A DNA stretch of 64,000 nucleotides, from NCBI GenBank assembly GCA_020746105.1, contig CM036624.1, forward strand, positions 25,876,084 through 25,940,083, in the 5' to 3' direction. This document shows positions 47,491 to 60,700 of this stretch, in pieces. Positions within the stretch are counted from its first letter, which is position 1. Every line of letters begins with the position of its first letter. This DNA comes from Trogon surrucura (Eukaryota; Chordata; Aves; Trogoniformes; Trogonidae). Below the pieces are notes generated by a model that ran no database searches, was not told the DNA's origin, and saw nothing but the letters and a program-made list of their open reading frames with translations. The position numbers and the translations under genes are program-made.

Positions 47491-50400
47491 AGGTTGTAAG
47501 TTTGCCCATTAAATCTATAACTGACTATTTACCTACATCTCTTAATTTTTCAGGCCAGGACTCACCTGGCTCCCTCCTGGCAGTTCTCCTTCCCCCTCAC
47601 TTACTGCTTTCACTGTACTTCAGATTCTTAAAAGAAAACAAATCTCTGAAAACCCAAGACTTCCTTTATAGTCGGCAACGTTCTGTTATGAACAAACATT
47701 GACTGCAGTAATTCAAGTTCCAAGTTCCAGCATCAGAGCTGTGTGTTGTAGCATGTCAGGGGTTCAGGGAATAATCAGGGCAAGTCACATTTCTCTGTAA
47801 CTAACAAATTTGATATTTTCAACTGTACCATACTTTTCAAGCTTTATAAATGTTTAATGATGGTAGCATTTAATTATGTGTTCAAATTCCAAAGATTGTG
47901 TTTATCGTGAATTATTTACTAGGATGAAGATTTTATTCTTTTTTTTTTGTTGTTGTTGTTCAGTGTAGAAGATATTAGGAAAAGGGACTTCAAAATCAGT
48001 TTTAATGCCTATTTAATGCCTAAGTCACTTTGGCTTTCTATTGCTTCACAGGCCCTTGGGGAAGCATAACGTTTAGTCAAATAATGCATGCTACCGTATT
48101 TTAGAAGCATCACTGCATTGACTATCTGAATACTTAAGGATATCTCATGTATGGGATGGAGCAGCATGCAAGTATTAACTGTGGTGCTGAAAAAACTATT
48201 CAGCGACTGCAGCTGATGCCCCCACCTCTCAGCTGCTGTTCTACCTCTTACTCCAGAAATGTCCACACCCTTTAGAGAATCTTTATTTAGTGATATTGAA
48301 AGATACTGACAGGAAGAATAGACCATAATTACAGCTGTGTTTCAGTGAGATGCTTAGGCAGGTGAGTTCATCTGTTACTTCAGTGAGAATAATTAAAGAT
48401 TTGAGCATGTTTAGTTATTGTGCTAGTGAAGGCTTTAGTGATTATTCTGTGTAAATCAGCATACGCTCCACAGGTCCTACAAAGTATAGGTGATAGAGGT
48501 GGGGGTTTTTAAGTATGGTTAAATTCTACTTTACTACGTTGGCTGTGTGAATCAAGCTGTACTGAACAGCCAGTTCTTAGATGCAGTAGTTTGCTGTGAG
48601 TGGAGCATATGAATCTGCATTGCTTTGGCCAGAGAACTAGGAAGAAATGAGCCCTGAGGCATTGTTGGTGAGTAGCATCCCTAGCAAATTGTGGCAGAAA
48701 ACTTTTTTCTGTTACTGTGTATTTATTTTAAGGCACAGGTAGTTAACAAGCCTAAAGGTGCCAGGAACCCTACAAATATGTAATAAACGGGTCAATTCCC
48801 AGGCCTAAGGAATTTGAGGACTAGGATGAAAGCCTGTAAGACAAGAAGTTGCAAGGTAAAGCGTAAAGTAAGAGCTGGCTGTAACAGTACACTTGCATCT
48901 GAGCTATGAGGAGTTTTTATAAGTGCTAGTAGTGCTATAGGTTCTGTTTATCTCGTATTGATACTGTTAGGTAGTAATTTAAATCACTAATGTAACTGTA
49001 TCAAACACCAGAAGAAAGTCAAGGAGAAAGTTGAAGCATCACAGGATAAAATAAGTAACTGAATTAACTACAAATTTCTGTACTTCTTGTAAGTGCCGCT
49101 GCAGTGGAGGGTTCCTACAGTACTGCAAAATGTTTTGAAGGCTCTAAACTCCTGTGATCTAAAGTGATTTGTCTGTTAGTAGAAATGAGGTTCTCAATAC
49201 AAGGGTGAGGACATATGCCTATGTGTCCTTCCTGGTTAGGCTGGATGTGTATAGTAGACTGGAGAAAAAGGTTGAAATATTTCTTTAGAGCACTGATATC
49301 AAAGCAACATACCTGATGCACGTGAAACACTCACTGTGGGGATTACCTCATATATCAGGTACGTTGTTGAATTAAGGTCTGTATGCCTGTTACTTTCTCA
49401 GCCCAACCCTTTTGTGTCCTTGTATTGGTTCTGATCCATACAAAAGGCCACGTTTTTCATATTACTCCAACGTGTGTAGAAGCATGACTGCAGACACACA
49501 GTGAAAGTTAAGTAGTGGCGTATTCTGAAGGAGAAGTTTTAATATTTAGCGGAATATATTTTGAAAGAAAGATTCTGCCTCATTTCAGTTTGCTGTTGTG
49601 ACACTGTGCTCATCAGCTGTGTAACACTGTAAGGTACTTCAGCGTCTGTCAGACTTGTAATCTGATGAGCTGTACTTGGAATAAACCTGAGCTGATGAAA
49701 CAATCAGTGAGCCTTTGACACTCTCAGAACTGATTAGTGAAAATCTAGCCAGTCTTTGCTCACGTGACACATGACACTGCACTACATATACTAAGGCTAA
49801 GTCACTGAGATTTTCCACCATGACTGACCGTTGCTTAATGTTAGTAGCTGCTAAGGGCACGATCGCCTAATTTAGAGAGATCATTTATCCTTTCAAACGT
49901 GGTAGAATTGTGATTATATTGATATTTCAGTATTTGTTGACAGTTAACCACCTATTAGGGGGTTTCTTATTGATATTCCAGACAGCTCTGGTCATTTTTC
50001 CATAGATATCAGTAGTGCATTGACTGCTAAATGCACAGAAATGATTGATTCAAATTTATGCCTGTTAATTTTCAGACTTTCTGTCTAGACTCCATAAAAT
50101 TAACAAGTCATCCACTGAGATAAAACTGAATTTCAAGGTACTGCTTGACAAGCTCTATTGACAGGTCACATGACGCACCTCCACAAAAAAGGAGCAACTA
50201 CTTGCTACATAGCTGATGTATGACATATGCAGTACCCTATTCGGAATATAATATTCCATAAATTACACCTATAATAAATGCACATAACACAGTTCAGGGA
50301 AACAAGTATGCACTTTGCTATTTGAGAAGGATTTGTACAAACTAATTGATGTGATTACTCGTGTGTATCAGATTATGGGACTGGTTGTGAAGTCTGTGGA

Positions 50401-51419
50401 TTTACTTGAAAGTACAATTGAGGTTTGTGGCTTTCATCTGCAAACGAGCAAGAGTACCACAAAATAAATTGATATGTGTAGCTGTGTAGCGTTATGCTGA
50501 GTGATTTGAACCAAAATCTGTCTAATCATAATTCAGTGAAATTCGGGAATGTCTTTGCCACTCTGCATTAGTAATTATCTCCAGCTAAGATAAAATGAGG
50601 GTCAAGACTGATTCTGGCTATTAGAGCTGGAGTGTTGCTTGCTTTATTAAACATGCTAATTTAAAGCTGCATTAGGAAGAGATGAAAAAACCCCCAAAGA
50701 TTCTCCAAAGTGTATTTCTTAGTGACTTCTTGTAAAAGACTGGTCACAAGTTGTTTTTAGAAGTTAAAGGAGGGCTATTTGCAATTAACTGTGTGTTGGT
50801 TGAATAGACACAAGCTGCCCTAAATTGTTGCTAGTTGACTATTTCTGGTGTTGAACTTGCTGTCTCACATTCAGGGCTTCTAAATGGAAAGATCTCATAA
50901 AGTAATGACACTAGGTTTATAATTCTGCATTTTCTAAAACTCATCAGAGTGATACATATGGGAGAAAGATCATAGCCTGGTGTTGTATCCTGAAATGCCT
51001 TAGACTGGTAAAATTGTAGATTATGTCACTTGTTTAGTGTGGCTTGGTCTAGCCATGCTATCACAGAGTCGTTGCAGCTAGGAGCGATGGGCAGTGCCAT
51101 GTAAGTGTTTTTGCCGGTACCCATATATGTTGTGAGCACTATAGATACTGGTTGACCTGTCTTTTCTCTGATGCCTAATTTGAGATCATTACATCTGAAA
51201 CGGACGTTGCTGTGGACTGGATACTGCAGCACAACCAGGTGCTGGGACCTTCCTGCCCAACTGCTCCTTGATGACAGGACCCTTTTCCCACAGAGCTGTC
51301 ATCTTCTCGGTGTTCTCGTCAAAACCTGCAGATACCTCTTGCGTGAGTTGCCTAGCACCTCTGCGTTTCTTTTTGAAAAGGATGTGAACAGTCCTACCCT
51401 CTGATTCTGTAAGCCTAGT

Positions 51420-51725
51420 AGCCCCATTTCAGCCCAGCCTGAGGCCATCAGTCCCCATCCCAGCAACACACACTGGCACTGTAGGAGTGCCAGCCTTCAG
51501 CTCTGCCCCAGCCCTACCAGTCCCAGCCCACGGGCTGATGTCCTGGCTGGGCCCCAGCACAGCCCTGTCCCCATGGAGGTGCCCGATGCCCAGGACTGGG
51601 GGTGCCCCCTGAGCTGTCCTGAGCCCTGGCTGGGATGATGAGTTTCTGTGCTGCCACTGCTCTTGCACCCTGAGGACCTGCTGGCCCTCACTGGCAGACA
51701 GAGGCCACCATAGCATGGTAGGATC
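51420..51725. other. isolated GC-rich islet of unknown nature
   Basis: About 300 bp visibly richer in G and C than the surrounding intron, with frequent CCCAGC, CCAGCC and CTGGGC words and few CpG. Open frames run through it on the minus strand (up to 95 codons, 51429-51716), but the translation matches no family I know. It could be an old unclassified insertion, a decayed GC-rich repeat or a regulatory patch. Confidence 0.4.
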
Positions 51726-53368
51726 AGCACCTAGTAGTTTTAGGATAATTCATTTTTTGTGGACTTAGAACCCTGATTTTACAGTAATATCATCATATTA
51801 GCCATCACGGTAAGAAGGGATCAGGCTGCACAGAACAATAGTAGTGTTACAAACCGGTTTGAAAATGTTCAAAATTTTATTATGAGATTATTTTCTTCAG
51901 TGAGGAGGGTGTTGCAAACCTCAGCTGATGGATTGTGTGACTAAGCCAATTTCTTTCCTATGTGAATACATTAACTGTGATAATAATACCCTGAGAAATC
52001 CAGAGGGTCTGTTCATCATAAGTAGTTTGATGAAAATTCTCATTCATTTCTAACAGATTTAAGTGTCGATATATTTTAAAGATCTAGGGCAAAATGTTTT
52101 AAAATCCACAACATTAAATAGGAATAATGGAAATTAACGTCTCTTGACTGTGACTCTGTCTTAGGTGAATGTATTAGTTAGCTGTTCATTACTACTGATG
52201 TTCTCACCTAACTTAATTTAAATTAGTATTTGTTTGGAGGTTTGTTACAGTTAATCAGTTTTTCGTAATGGCCGTTGTAAATCCAAATATAAAAATATAT
52301 TCTCAGTTGTTTATATTCCTTTTTTTTCTAGCACGAGACGAATGCTTTAGAATATGAATTTGCATCAGAATAATTCATGAAGCGGAGTTTGTTTCAAGGC
52401 TATTTATTTTCTCCCAAGCCCTCTCACAAAGTAGCCGTAGTAGAATTATGAATACTGTGATCTTCTTGTGAATTACTTGTACAGTTGCCCTAGGAAAGCA
52501 ACTTGACACTGGACAGTGGTTTAATAGATTGTGGGGGCAAGTTAGGATTGCAGGAGGCATTGTCTAAGAGGGCAGCTGGAGATAACAGTGCTCCTCGCTG
52601 GGGAGGCTCACGTAAGTTTCCACACTCTGTAGAATTTCTGAAGAAATTCAAGCAGAATAAGACAGTACATATGTTCATCCTAGCACATCACAGACTGTTC
52701 AGAAGCATCCTGCTTCAGCTAGGAGGAAAAAAACTGCATATACATTGATTTCACAGCAAAACATTTCAAATATGTTGGTGTCCAGAATATATCTGGCCAC
52801 AGTAGGGGAAGATGTAGTATTTTTACATTAAAAATAGTTTTGCTCATACTCATGAGTTACCTGGGTGTTTCACAGCACCATTTGGGGATTGCAAGTAAGA
52901 AGGTTCTGTCAGTGTGAGATGTTTCAGATTTACTAGGAGATATTCCTGTCGGAGCACCTGTCCTGCAGAGGTCTGCTGCTTCGCTTCTCAGACAGTTTTA
53001 CGTTGTAAACATCTTGGTTCTTATCAGCCCTGTCAGGAAGCAGACAGTTTGCCGCTCTGTCTATACATTAAATTGTGTTCTGAAAATGGAAATATTTCGA
53101 ACACAGATGCTCTGAATAAATGTTCCAAGCAGCACAGTGATACAAAGCAGCAAAATAATAAAAATGCTAGGCTCAGACTTTCAAAGTGATAACTCCATTG
53201 AAAGCACCTCAGAACTGTGGATCTATTTCCATCTTCTATAATCACACAATGCGGAGAACTATTAGTGGAAAGTCTGTATGTGCAAACCCTGAGGAGGGCA
53301 TCAATGAGAGGCAGAGTTTCCTTTGTGTTAGTAATGGTGTTCCTTTGATGTACAAACAAAAGATAACT

Positions 53369-53399
53369 GCTTTTTTTTCTTTCTTTCTTTTTTTTTTTG
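53369..53399. repeat. T/C-rich polypyrimidine tract
   Basis: Poly-T interrupted by single C at TTTC steps, ending in a T run of about ten. Simple repeat. Confidence 0.75.
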
Positions 53400-56300
53400 T
53401 CAAGAACCCCATTTTTCCCATTTCTGTTAAAACGTGCACTCTTTTGTTGGGAGTGGTCCACGTGCAGTTTTTATTCTATTATGTTCACATCCCTAATGGA
53501 AATAGTTGTCTTCTGCCATGGGCATAGATGTATAGTGTCAAGATGCCTTATCCAAGAAATGCCTTTTATTCTTGTTTTCCAAGACTAGCTTATCATGCAA
53601 CAAACACCTTTATACCTCTGAGTCTGCAGCCACATTAAGAGAATTGTACTGCTTTAATTATACTTTTATAATTAAAATGATACGATTTGTGCGTGGGCAC
53701 TATATTTCAGTGAACACACTGCTTTTGAAATATTTTTGAAGATATCCGTCTTCTTCCTAGCATGTTTGCGTATAACCCTGCCTCTCACTACCGGTAGCCT
53801 ATTATGTGTGTCTTAAGTCCCTGATGGTGCATGGTATCCTCCAGTCATTTTGCCCTTTCTCTGTTTGCAACGATACCACTGACCCCTCTGAGGCAACTCC
53901 TTGAAAGGAGATAACAGTTTTTCCCCTGCCCTTGACCAGTGGGCTGGCTGTTGCGTTCAGCTCTCCTGAGGACGCTGTTCTGTTTCCCTCAGGAATGCGA
54001 AAAAGTAATTTCCTCTGATAACAGCCGAAAACCCAATTAAGCTTAGATTAAAGAAAAGGAGGATTTATTGGCATTTTAGGGAATAGAGGGAAAAGGAAAA
54101 TAAAAGATAGGAGATATTAAATTGCCTGAAGTGGAGGCACAGACTGTCCAGTTGCTAGCATTACTCTTCAGTTAACAGAATAACCAGTGGATTTTTAGCT
54201 GGTTTTAGCCATATAACAGTAAAACATTGGCTTTCCTGCAGCCTAGAGCCATGTCTGTCTTTTTGTGTCAGACCTGGACAGACTGTGACATGCTGTCTTT
54301 GAAACACTGTGTGTGGCTGGAAAGTCCCTTCAGTGATTTGGTCTTTGAGTTTGATGTGAAGGTGTCAGTAGTTACAAAACATATTTATTTTCCCAGTGGG
54401 CTGCTAAAATACGTGCAAATTGGGCCAAATTGTAGAAGATTTTAATTTCTGCCTACCTAGTACATTGTATTTTAGCACATGATTTTTTAACACCTTTAAT
54501 ACTATGTTTTTCACATCTCGTTGTCATCTTCCAGAGGATCCATTGTCTTCTCATCACCTATTTAAATGGGACACTAGGTACTTCCTAGCTTGAAACACAA
54601 AAAACAAATTATTTGCATATCTTTAATTAACCCTCTCTTTGTGTAGATTAAGATTGCCTTTAGTAACTGTCAGGTTTCCTGGCCAGTTGAATAAACAGCT
54701 TCTCACATGAATTTCAATTACGGCACTTTTGTATTGTTAATGAGAGTAAGCAACAGTTTCTTGGAGGCAGTCTTAATTTAGCGATTTCACTCACATTTTT
54801 ATACAGGTACAGTGTTCCAGCTATGTAATTAATGGTGCCATCTCAGCTTTAGAGGTGGACAGAGAATTAAAAATCAGCATGACGAATACATCAGGTATAA
54901 TTCAAATGGTGAAGCCATTTCATAACTCAAATTATTTTCATACCACAGAGTCCCAAACTGCTTTACAGAATGTATGCAGAATATACATAGGACAGACTGT
55001 TCTGTGCTCGGAAGGCAGCAGCCAAGCGGGTAGTTTCTGAGTTGGGAAGGTTTAGTCATGGCCAGAACATGACTCTTGCAAACGCGACGTGCCACTGTCG
55101 TTACTGGGAGCAGGCAGGGCTGTAGGGCTGTTACGGCATCATTAGGGGGATTTCCTCATGGCAAACCGAATGAGCCTTGCAAGGTGAAGGAGTGAGGTCA
55201 CCAACCTTATTAATATAGCCAAATTCCTACCAAAGCCAATGTTTACATGTACAATTTCATATTTTGAAGTTTCAGCAGCATTCGGAACGCTTTACAGGCA
55301 AAGCTGTGCTCTGATGGAGAGCTGCAAAAGCAGTGGGATAAACTGCAGTAGGATCATTTCTAGAAGAGCCTTAGATTTATGTAGTTAGGCAGAGGAAACG
55401 TGATTAGAAGTATATCTCATTATACTGTCAAAATAAATGTTCAATATTTTGACCAGGTTCCTTAAAAGAGGACTTTGGAGCTATCACCCCAGGAAAGCAA
55501 CCAGACTTACTCCAGGGTCAAATGGTAAAACAGCATCAGGGAAGGTCAGAGGGATGCATTTGCAAGTCAAGAAGACGTTGAAGGGGATCTAATTATAGGC
55601 TTAATCGCTGTAGGTAATAACAATTCAAGCTACTATATTTAACATAGCCTGAACAGTGTAACTGAGGTCATCCAACAACAAATGGATCAGCAAATCCAGA
55701 ACAGATTTTCAGGAAGCATTTAGAGAGGAGTGGAAAGTCTTAACACTTGCTGAAGCTGAGAGGACCGTTATCAGTGAGTCGAGTTTTCCAGCAGCACCCA
55801 GATTTCACCATAGGCATAGAACGACTGTGGCTTTGTTTCAGAAAACATCTTCAGTGCGATTATAAATGTATTGTGTTGCTGGAGCAAGTGCCTGTGACCC
55901 GCTGTGGGGTTCACAGCTGGAAGGTGAGCTGGGGTGCTATGGTCCCATTACCAAATCCATCACTGGCCTGCATGGTGACTTTGGCTGAGGCACGCGTGAC
56001 TGTTTTATGATGATTTGCCTCCAAGTCTCTCCACATCTAAACTACCTATCTGTCTTCATAAAAAGCTTAAACATCTATGATGAGTAGTGCTGTATAAGTG
56101 CAGTAACGTGATGTTTTCTAGGAGGAGACAAACAAGGACCAGTCACAGAGTTGACTTACGTGGGTGAAGGCAGCTGTATTGTCTGCATTCCTACTCGTCT
56201 GTATTTGTAGTTCACAAAAGCAGAAATAATATGACATTAATGCAGGGTCTATAAAACAAAATCACATTTTTAGTCTTGCATTTCAATCATTCTCATTTTT

Positions 56301-57509
56301 ATGAACTTTGCGGTTGTGTTTCACTTGGGATGTATTTGGCTGCTTGACAAAGTGACTGGAGATTTATAATTCCTTATTAGTAACTCAGGGCTCTAAAGGG
56401 AATAACAGAGTACTTATTTACTTTTCTAGGTCAGACTCATGATGTAGGAGTTTAATGAACTTCTGCTAAACAGGAATTGAAGCAGAATTAAAATCTCGGA
56501 GTGCATCTGTCCAATAAGGTTATTTATCTTATTTTCTATAGGTTAGATATTTTTTTTCCTTGTGCAGGGCTGTTTAGCCTGCACTTTTAAAGTAATCAGC
56601 CAAGAATATGAGATTCTCGTACAGAACCTGGTATTAAGTCAATGCACTGATGTGATTTTGCTCTGAAATTACATTATGTCAGATAACTGTATTTATGTAT
56701 CGGTGTTCAGGGCAGTAAGATCCCAGTTCAAATGTGCCGAAAAGAGTTCGTAATTCATGTTAGCAGCTAAAACTATTGCTGCACTTAATGCCTCTCAGAT
56801 ATTATTTGAATCAATAAGGTGAGCACTTCTCTGTCAAGAACATGTTCAAATCTATGTTCAAGAAAAACAGTAGCTATACTTTCCTGTAAATGTGAAGAAA
56901 ATAGTGTCTCATATTCTCACAGGAGAGATACATTGAGATTTACTTGAAATGACAAAATTAGTGATGGAGATAAAGATGCATGGAAGAAAGACAAAAACAT
57001 GTTGTATAACCACAGCCATGATTTGCGCTGGACTTATTGCAAGAAATAACATCTCCTCCTTACTGAATAGTTTTTATTGTATTCAGAAATATCTGTTAAT
57101 TGAATGTGTAAAACACGACAATGTATTTGAAGATCCTGAGTGTTTCAATGGATACTGTTGAAGCCTTGGAGAGGTATAACTGTTTATGCATATAAAATGC
57201 CAAATCTATGTTTATGCAGTATTCAGTAAATGTATTTCCATAAGCAAGTTTAAGACAGTATATATTTATCTGGAAAAAGAAACCACAAACCGAGAGAGAA
57301 TAAAAAAAAAATGAGTGAGGGGTTACATCTTAAATATCCCATCTTCATGCTTATTCATGGCTCTGAAGAAACACCTGCCTTTATTCTGTCCTAAATGCTG
57401 GTCCTCAGATAAGTTCTTCTGCCCTTTACTCAAAAATCAGAGATCAAGGTCACCTTTGCAAAAGACCCGTCTAATCCTCAATTAAACAAAAAGGTCCCTC
57501 TGCTTTGCC

Positions 57510-57745
57510 CAGAAGAGTAGCCTGGTGGTTAGAATGCTTATCTAGAATGCAGAAGGCAAAACCTTGTGTCTTCCTTGGTCAGTGGTGATTCACAATTCTT
57601 TCTCAAAGGATGTAGCCCTAATCTCTAAATACCAAACTGAAGTGGGGATCACAGTACTTCTTGTTGGAGATGTGCCTTTTGCGACACAGAACTGAGGAAG
57701 CAGGAGTGCAAGCCGAATGCTGGGAAGGGCTTGGTTCAAGCCCTA
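57510..57745 (+). repeat. possible tRNA-derived SINE relic
   Basis: TAGCCTGGTGGTTAGAATGC (57518-57537) resembles a Pol III A-box region of a tRNA-derived SINE (TAGC..AGTGGTTAGAGCA type). GGTTCAAGCCC (57733-57743) matches the B-box core GWTCRANNC. They are about 215 bp apart, too far for one promoter, so this may be two degraded units or a coincidence. No tRNA fold or poly-A tail is evident. Confidence 0.3.
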
Positions 57746-60700
57746 CTCCTCTTTCTGCTTATTATCCAATGACCAATTAACATAGAACTCGTGAAAGTCC
57801 TCGGAGCATTGACGAGCTTCTTTAGCCTTCAAGGCAGCATGTTGTACAGTCTCTGTTCACCATTTCTTCTCATTATTCACATCAGATTTTCTTTTTTGTT
57901 GCCTGATTTCTGCATTAGATGATGGAAAGGAGTATTGAACTTTGAATTTTTTTTCGGCCTTATTTCTGATCAACCAAGCTGCCAACTGGCAGAGAGTGCA
58001 GAATCCAAATTACTCCATACGATACAAGAAGAATAAAGAACCTAGCTCGACATTTGGATCCCAGGTGCTAAGAGCTACATGGGAGAAAAGCAAAATGGTC
58101 TTTTTATTAAACACATCTGATGTGGAAGAGAGGAAGGAGGGATTTTATATCTGCTTTTCTGGTTTTGATCAGAGAATACTTGCCTCAAGAGCAATAAACT
58201 ACCACTATTCTTGCTTGTGAAAAAGCACTTAAGAAGCAGGAGTGCAAATAGTAAGATGAAGTTCCTATTTAATAGTAAGCAAGCAAGGCTGTGCCCCATG
58301 TGACAGCGAAGCAGTCAAAGGAACAAAGGGCGATTTCAAAGCATTTACTGTTCAGTCTGATTTTGTAGTTCATTAGTGGGAGGAACAGGTGTAGTTGTTT
58401 GTTTGCCAAAAAGAAAGGCTAAGGAAATAGTGATTTCTGGAGCTTTTGAGGGGAATGCTTTATTGAAATGACAGTGGAGGCTTCTTTAGGATGTGGATAA
58501 TGGGAATAATTTTGTCTGTGCTACTGTTGGTGGTGAAGGGAGGAAATCGGATGCCAGACCTATGCTAAGGAGCTCTGTAGGTGTTCAGAGAGGAGAAAAG
58601 GTGTGAGCACAGACTGGCACAGTTGTTTTGGAAGAGCCTGCAATGCAAAAGCATTTGTACCCATAAATCTGGTAAGATTTGGCTTGATTGTGAGGGGGTG
58701 ATGTAACTTGTCTAGGACAAAGCACTTTTTTACTGCACCCTTGTATCTCAGCTAGGACTTCTTTTTTTTTGCGTAATAGTCTTGTTTTGCTATAACAATA
58801 ACGTGCCTCTAGAATGGGAAAAGCTGAATACAGAGAAAGATTGTCTCTCTTTTTCTTTGGGAGGGATCAGTAGAGACAATAATGTAATAATAGCATTCCT
58901 GTCCTATTCATTGGTATGGATTTTCTCCACTAAGATATATGAAGTACTTTGAAAACTGGGTCAACTTAAATGCTGTCACAAATGCTCATCACCAAGTGTA
59001 TATTGCTGCATACCTGTCACACTCGGGAGCTGGAATGAATTTCATGAAGAGACTGGGGTAAAAGGTGAAGCTCAGCAGGATTATTGGCTGTGAAGGAATC
59101 ACACTTTTGCAGTTTGTCTGGTACAAAACAAGGGAAGTGGCGCAAAGTTGTGCTTAATAAATACCGATGGTGTTTATTTTTTTGTTTATAAACTGATTTC
59201 TTTGTTAATCAAATTTATTTGCATACATTTGTTAAATGCAGTATTATTCCCATGGTGGATTTTTCTCACTGCTTAAGAGACTGAATTTATTGACATATCT
59301 AGATATGGAAATTTACTGGGAATTGCTTGAAACGCTTTAGGGATTGAAAGTTCTTTAAATGGAGTTAGTTTCAGTGTGATAATGGGATTGTTGGTGATAA
59401 ATTACAACATTACATATTTGCTACCAACCAAGGAAGAGCTTTGCAGAAGATGCTCTCTCCTTATGCCAAAATGAAGTTACATGAATGAAAGGCATGTTGT
59501 CCTCTTACGACGTATCTTTGCTCCAGCAACTTGGGATGATCATAGTTCACTACAGAAAATTTAGTATTTGTGCCAGAGAACAACAGCATCTCATCCTAGT
59601 TCAACTGTCCAGTAATGCCTGGGAAATAATAGTGTGTATGATTGATGTGCCTCTGTGTTGCAAGTAAGTAGGCAGTTTGCCAGCCTGGACAAAGCCGACG
59701 TCATGGCTCAAGCCTTTCCTCACTCTGTTACCACAAGCTGAAAAACCTCCTCTGAGACACATCATAAGATTTCCTATGTGTGTAGGGAAGTGGTAGGGAG
59801 AAGTAGTTAAAGTTCAGGCTAGCTCTGCAGCTAAAGCCTGCCCTAAGAGTAAGTGATTCTCATCTGCATCTGTATCCATTCAGTGACTGTGCCTTCTGGA
59901 TGCCACAAGGCAGTGGTGGCTTTGTGATGCAAATCAGTCCTGCCAGATCTTACTTACTAAGAAGGTGACTCATTCATTTGGGAGCAGTTTTTAAGGCAGC
60001 TTGTAACATCTTTCTCATTTGGCATGAAGGATTTTGCCAAGTGTCTCAATGAGACAGTCACAATCTCACTAATTTTACTTTTTTTAAAATAAAATTTCCT
60101 TTCATTCACATTGTCACTCGGAGTGCTAAGAACTGGACGGACTGAAACCCAACAAATTTGCTGTCCCAGGGTGAGCAGAGATTTTGCCTGCAAGAGTGAG
60201 TTGAAGAGTCACTGGGTTTTTCTTGAGAGGAAGGCAAGAGCGAAGAGGACAAGAATGGTCCAAATAACCTTACCCTTTTTACCGGGACTTACGGCACGTG
60301 CTGCCTTAGTGGTCTGTTCTTCAGAAGGAAAAGTGGAGGAGAAACAGTGCAAGAGAGTCTTATGCAAAAGTGGGAAGATAAATCAAATAGAGACTCCAGT
60401 TCATCTGTTTGAGAAGGAGGGAGTAGGAGTAGATTTGCTGAAATACATGTGGCATGCCCTGAAGTGCGGGGATGGAGCCAGCAGCAGAGTGGTCAAGCAC
60501 AGACAGGAGCTGCTGTGATCCTCAAGGCATGGTACCCTCCAGAAGTTCAGTGTGTGCAGGAAATCCTCAGGTTTTACTGTAGAACTGATTCTGGGGAGGA
60601 AGACATACTAAACTGAGGCAGAAAATGCTGGGCTGTTAGTTGGAGGCACAGCACCTGAAGCTCTGTTCTCCACACCCCTGGTGGGAATCCTGACGCCATT

